The notes beneath the pieces were generated by a model that saw only the letters and a list, made by a program, of their open reading frames with translations, searched no databases and was not told the DNA's origin. DNA of 64,000 nt, taken from positions 227,320 through 291,319 of the forward strand of contig NC_054870.1 in NCBI RefSeq assembly GCF_018320785.1, written 5' to 3'. Of this stretch, positions 63,205 to 64,000 are shown one piece after another; within the stretch, counting starts at the first letter, position 1, and the number at the start of each line of letters is the position of its first letter. This DNA comes from Cheilinus undulatus (Eukaryota > Chordata > Actinopteri > Labriformes > Labridae). A program made the translations under genes and the position numbers.

Positions 63205-64000
63205 TTAGTTTAGTTTAGTTCATTTCGGTCACTTAAACATGAAGACTCAGTTGCACAACATAAAGTGAAAATTTATAAGTGAACAAACATTGGGTTAATG
63301 CTACTTCTGCATTAACACCAAACAATCAACAACAAACAAAATAAAACCAACAAAAAAGAAAACAGGACCAAAAAGGTGTAGGCTGAAGCCTTCGCTTATT
63401 TCATCTACCCTTTTCAAATTCATCTTTTACTCAGCTTCCTTTAGATTTATATAACACAATAAGATAAACATAAATAAATACTTATTCATCATACATAGAC
63501 CCTTTGTCTATCAAAGCACGTTATGTGTTCACACCACAGTCCTGTACTTCACAATCATCTTTTGTTTAAATAATTTTTTAAACCTACCATATGTTTGACA
63601 TTCTTTCATTTCTGTGTCTAATCCATTCCTCAGACTAACTGCATACACTGAAACACGTCTTAGTTTAACATTAGTTCTGCTCTTTGGTTTTGTGAACATA
63701 CAACCCCCTCTCAGTTCATACTCACACTCTCTAATCTGAAACAACCTCTGGATACAATCTGGTAACATCTTATTGTATGCCTTGTACACCAGTGAGGCTA
63801 TTCTCAAATCAACAATTTCACAAAATTTTAGAACCTGTAGATTTAGAAGTAATTTGTGTGTTGGTTCTCGATAATCTGCTCGGTTTATGAGCTTGATCGC
63901 TTTCTTTTGAGCACTGTTAGATAAACAGGACAGAAGGATCCAGAAATACGATTAGCCTACTGCTGTTTAAGGCTTTCATGAGTCTCTCACTCAGGAATAA
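63205..64000 (-). mobile_element. CR1/jockey-group LINE 3' part, runs off the window
   Basis: On the minus strand the frame gives SAQKKAIKLINRADYREPTH, then LRIASLVYKAYNKMLPDCIQ, SRTNVKLRRVSVYAVSLRNG and FKKLFKQKMIVKYR. This is the region after the reverse transcriptase in CR1/jockey-group LINEs. The 3' end is a TAAAC tandem (63205-63221), like the + strand LINE at 47036-47064. One frameshift lies near 63808. Confidence 0.8.

Overview
The window looks like a vertebrate, almost certainly teleost fish, nuclear genome. It has spliced exons with GT-AG borders, decayed fish-type transposons (L1/Tx1, L2, RTE and CR1/jockey-like LINEs, tRNA-derived SINEs, many hAT elements, Tc1/mariner, PIF/Harbinger), microsatellites and a 100-base assembly gap (17472-17571). 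No prokaryotic features are present. Only two host genes are clearly identifiable. Both are on the minus strand and both are incomplete here.

Layout. 1-5124: decayed L1-clade LINE (+), with remains of ORF1 and ORF2. 5125-17162: the last four coding exons of a classical type I cadherin, most like E-cadherin (cdh1). They cover the end of EC5, the membrane segment, and the p120- and beta-catenin-binding tail. The 9.7 kb intron between the third-last and second-last... that is, between the 131-nt and 144-nt exons, holds a 1.35 kb hAT element and a 7.7 kb minisatellite of mixed 33/34-bp units. 17335-17571: a 31-bp tandem repeat running into the assembly gap. 17572-26890: mostly non-coding, with a SINE, an RTE LINE tail, a hAT element with another hAT-like element inside it, and a Tc1-like transposase remnant. 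26895-36290: a 9.4 kb minisatellite of 28-bp units. 36548-36618: a single 71-nt exon resembling the first cysteine-rich EGF-like module of latent TGF-beta binding proteins (LTBP). 37762-47064: several hAT elements, including two related copies in inverted orientation, a SINE and a LINE 3' end. 48466-53620: a 5.2 kb minisatellite of 22-bp units. 54240-56135: scattered pieces of a Harbinger transposase. 57035-57385: a small hAT-like MITE with perfect target-site duplications. 57707-58043: a possible but unrecognised coding exon. 58750-64000: further repeats, with L2, Tc1/mariner and LINE remnants.

The most striking property is architectural. Three unrelated, very long minisatellites make up about 22 kb, a third of the window. 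The first lies inside the cadherin gene and the second begins about 250 bases downstream of the LTBP-like exon, probably in its intron. The long open reading frames in the first array arise because its repeat unit has no stop codon in any forward frame; I do not regard them as genes. I found no convincing new multi-gene system. The leads most worth checking are the arrays, the missing cadherin and LTBP exons around the gap, the CpG-decay signature of the 22-bp array, and the candidate exon at 57.7 kb.
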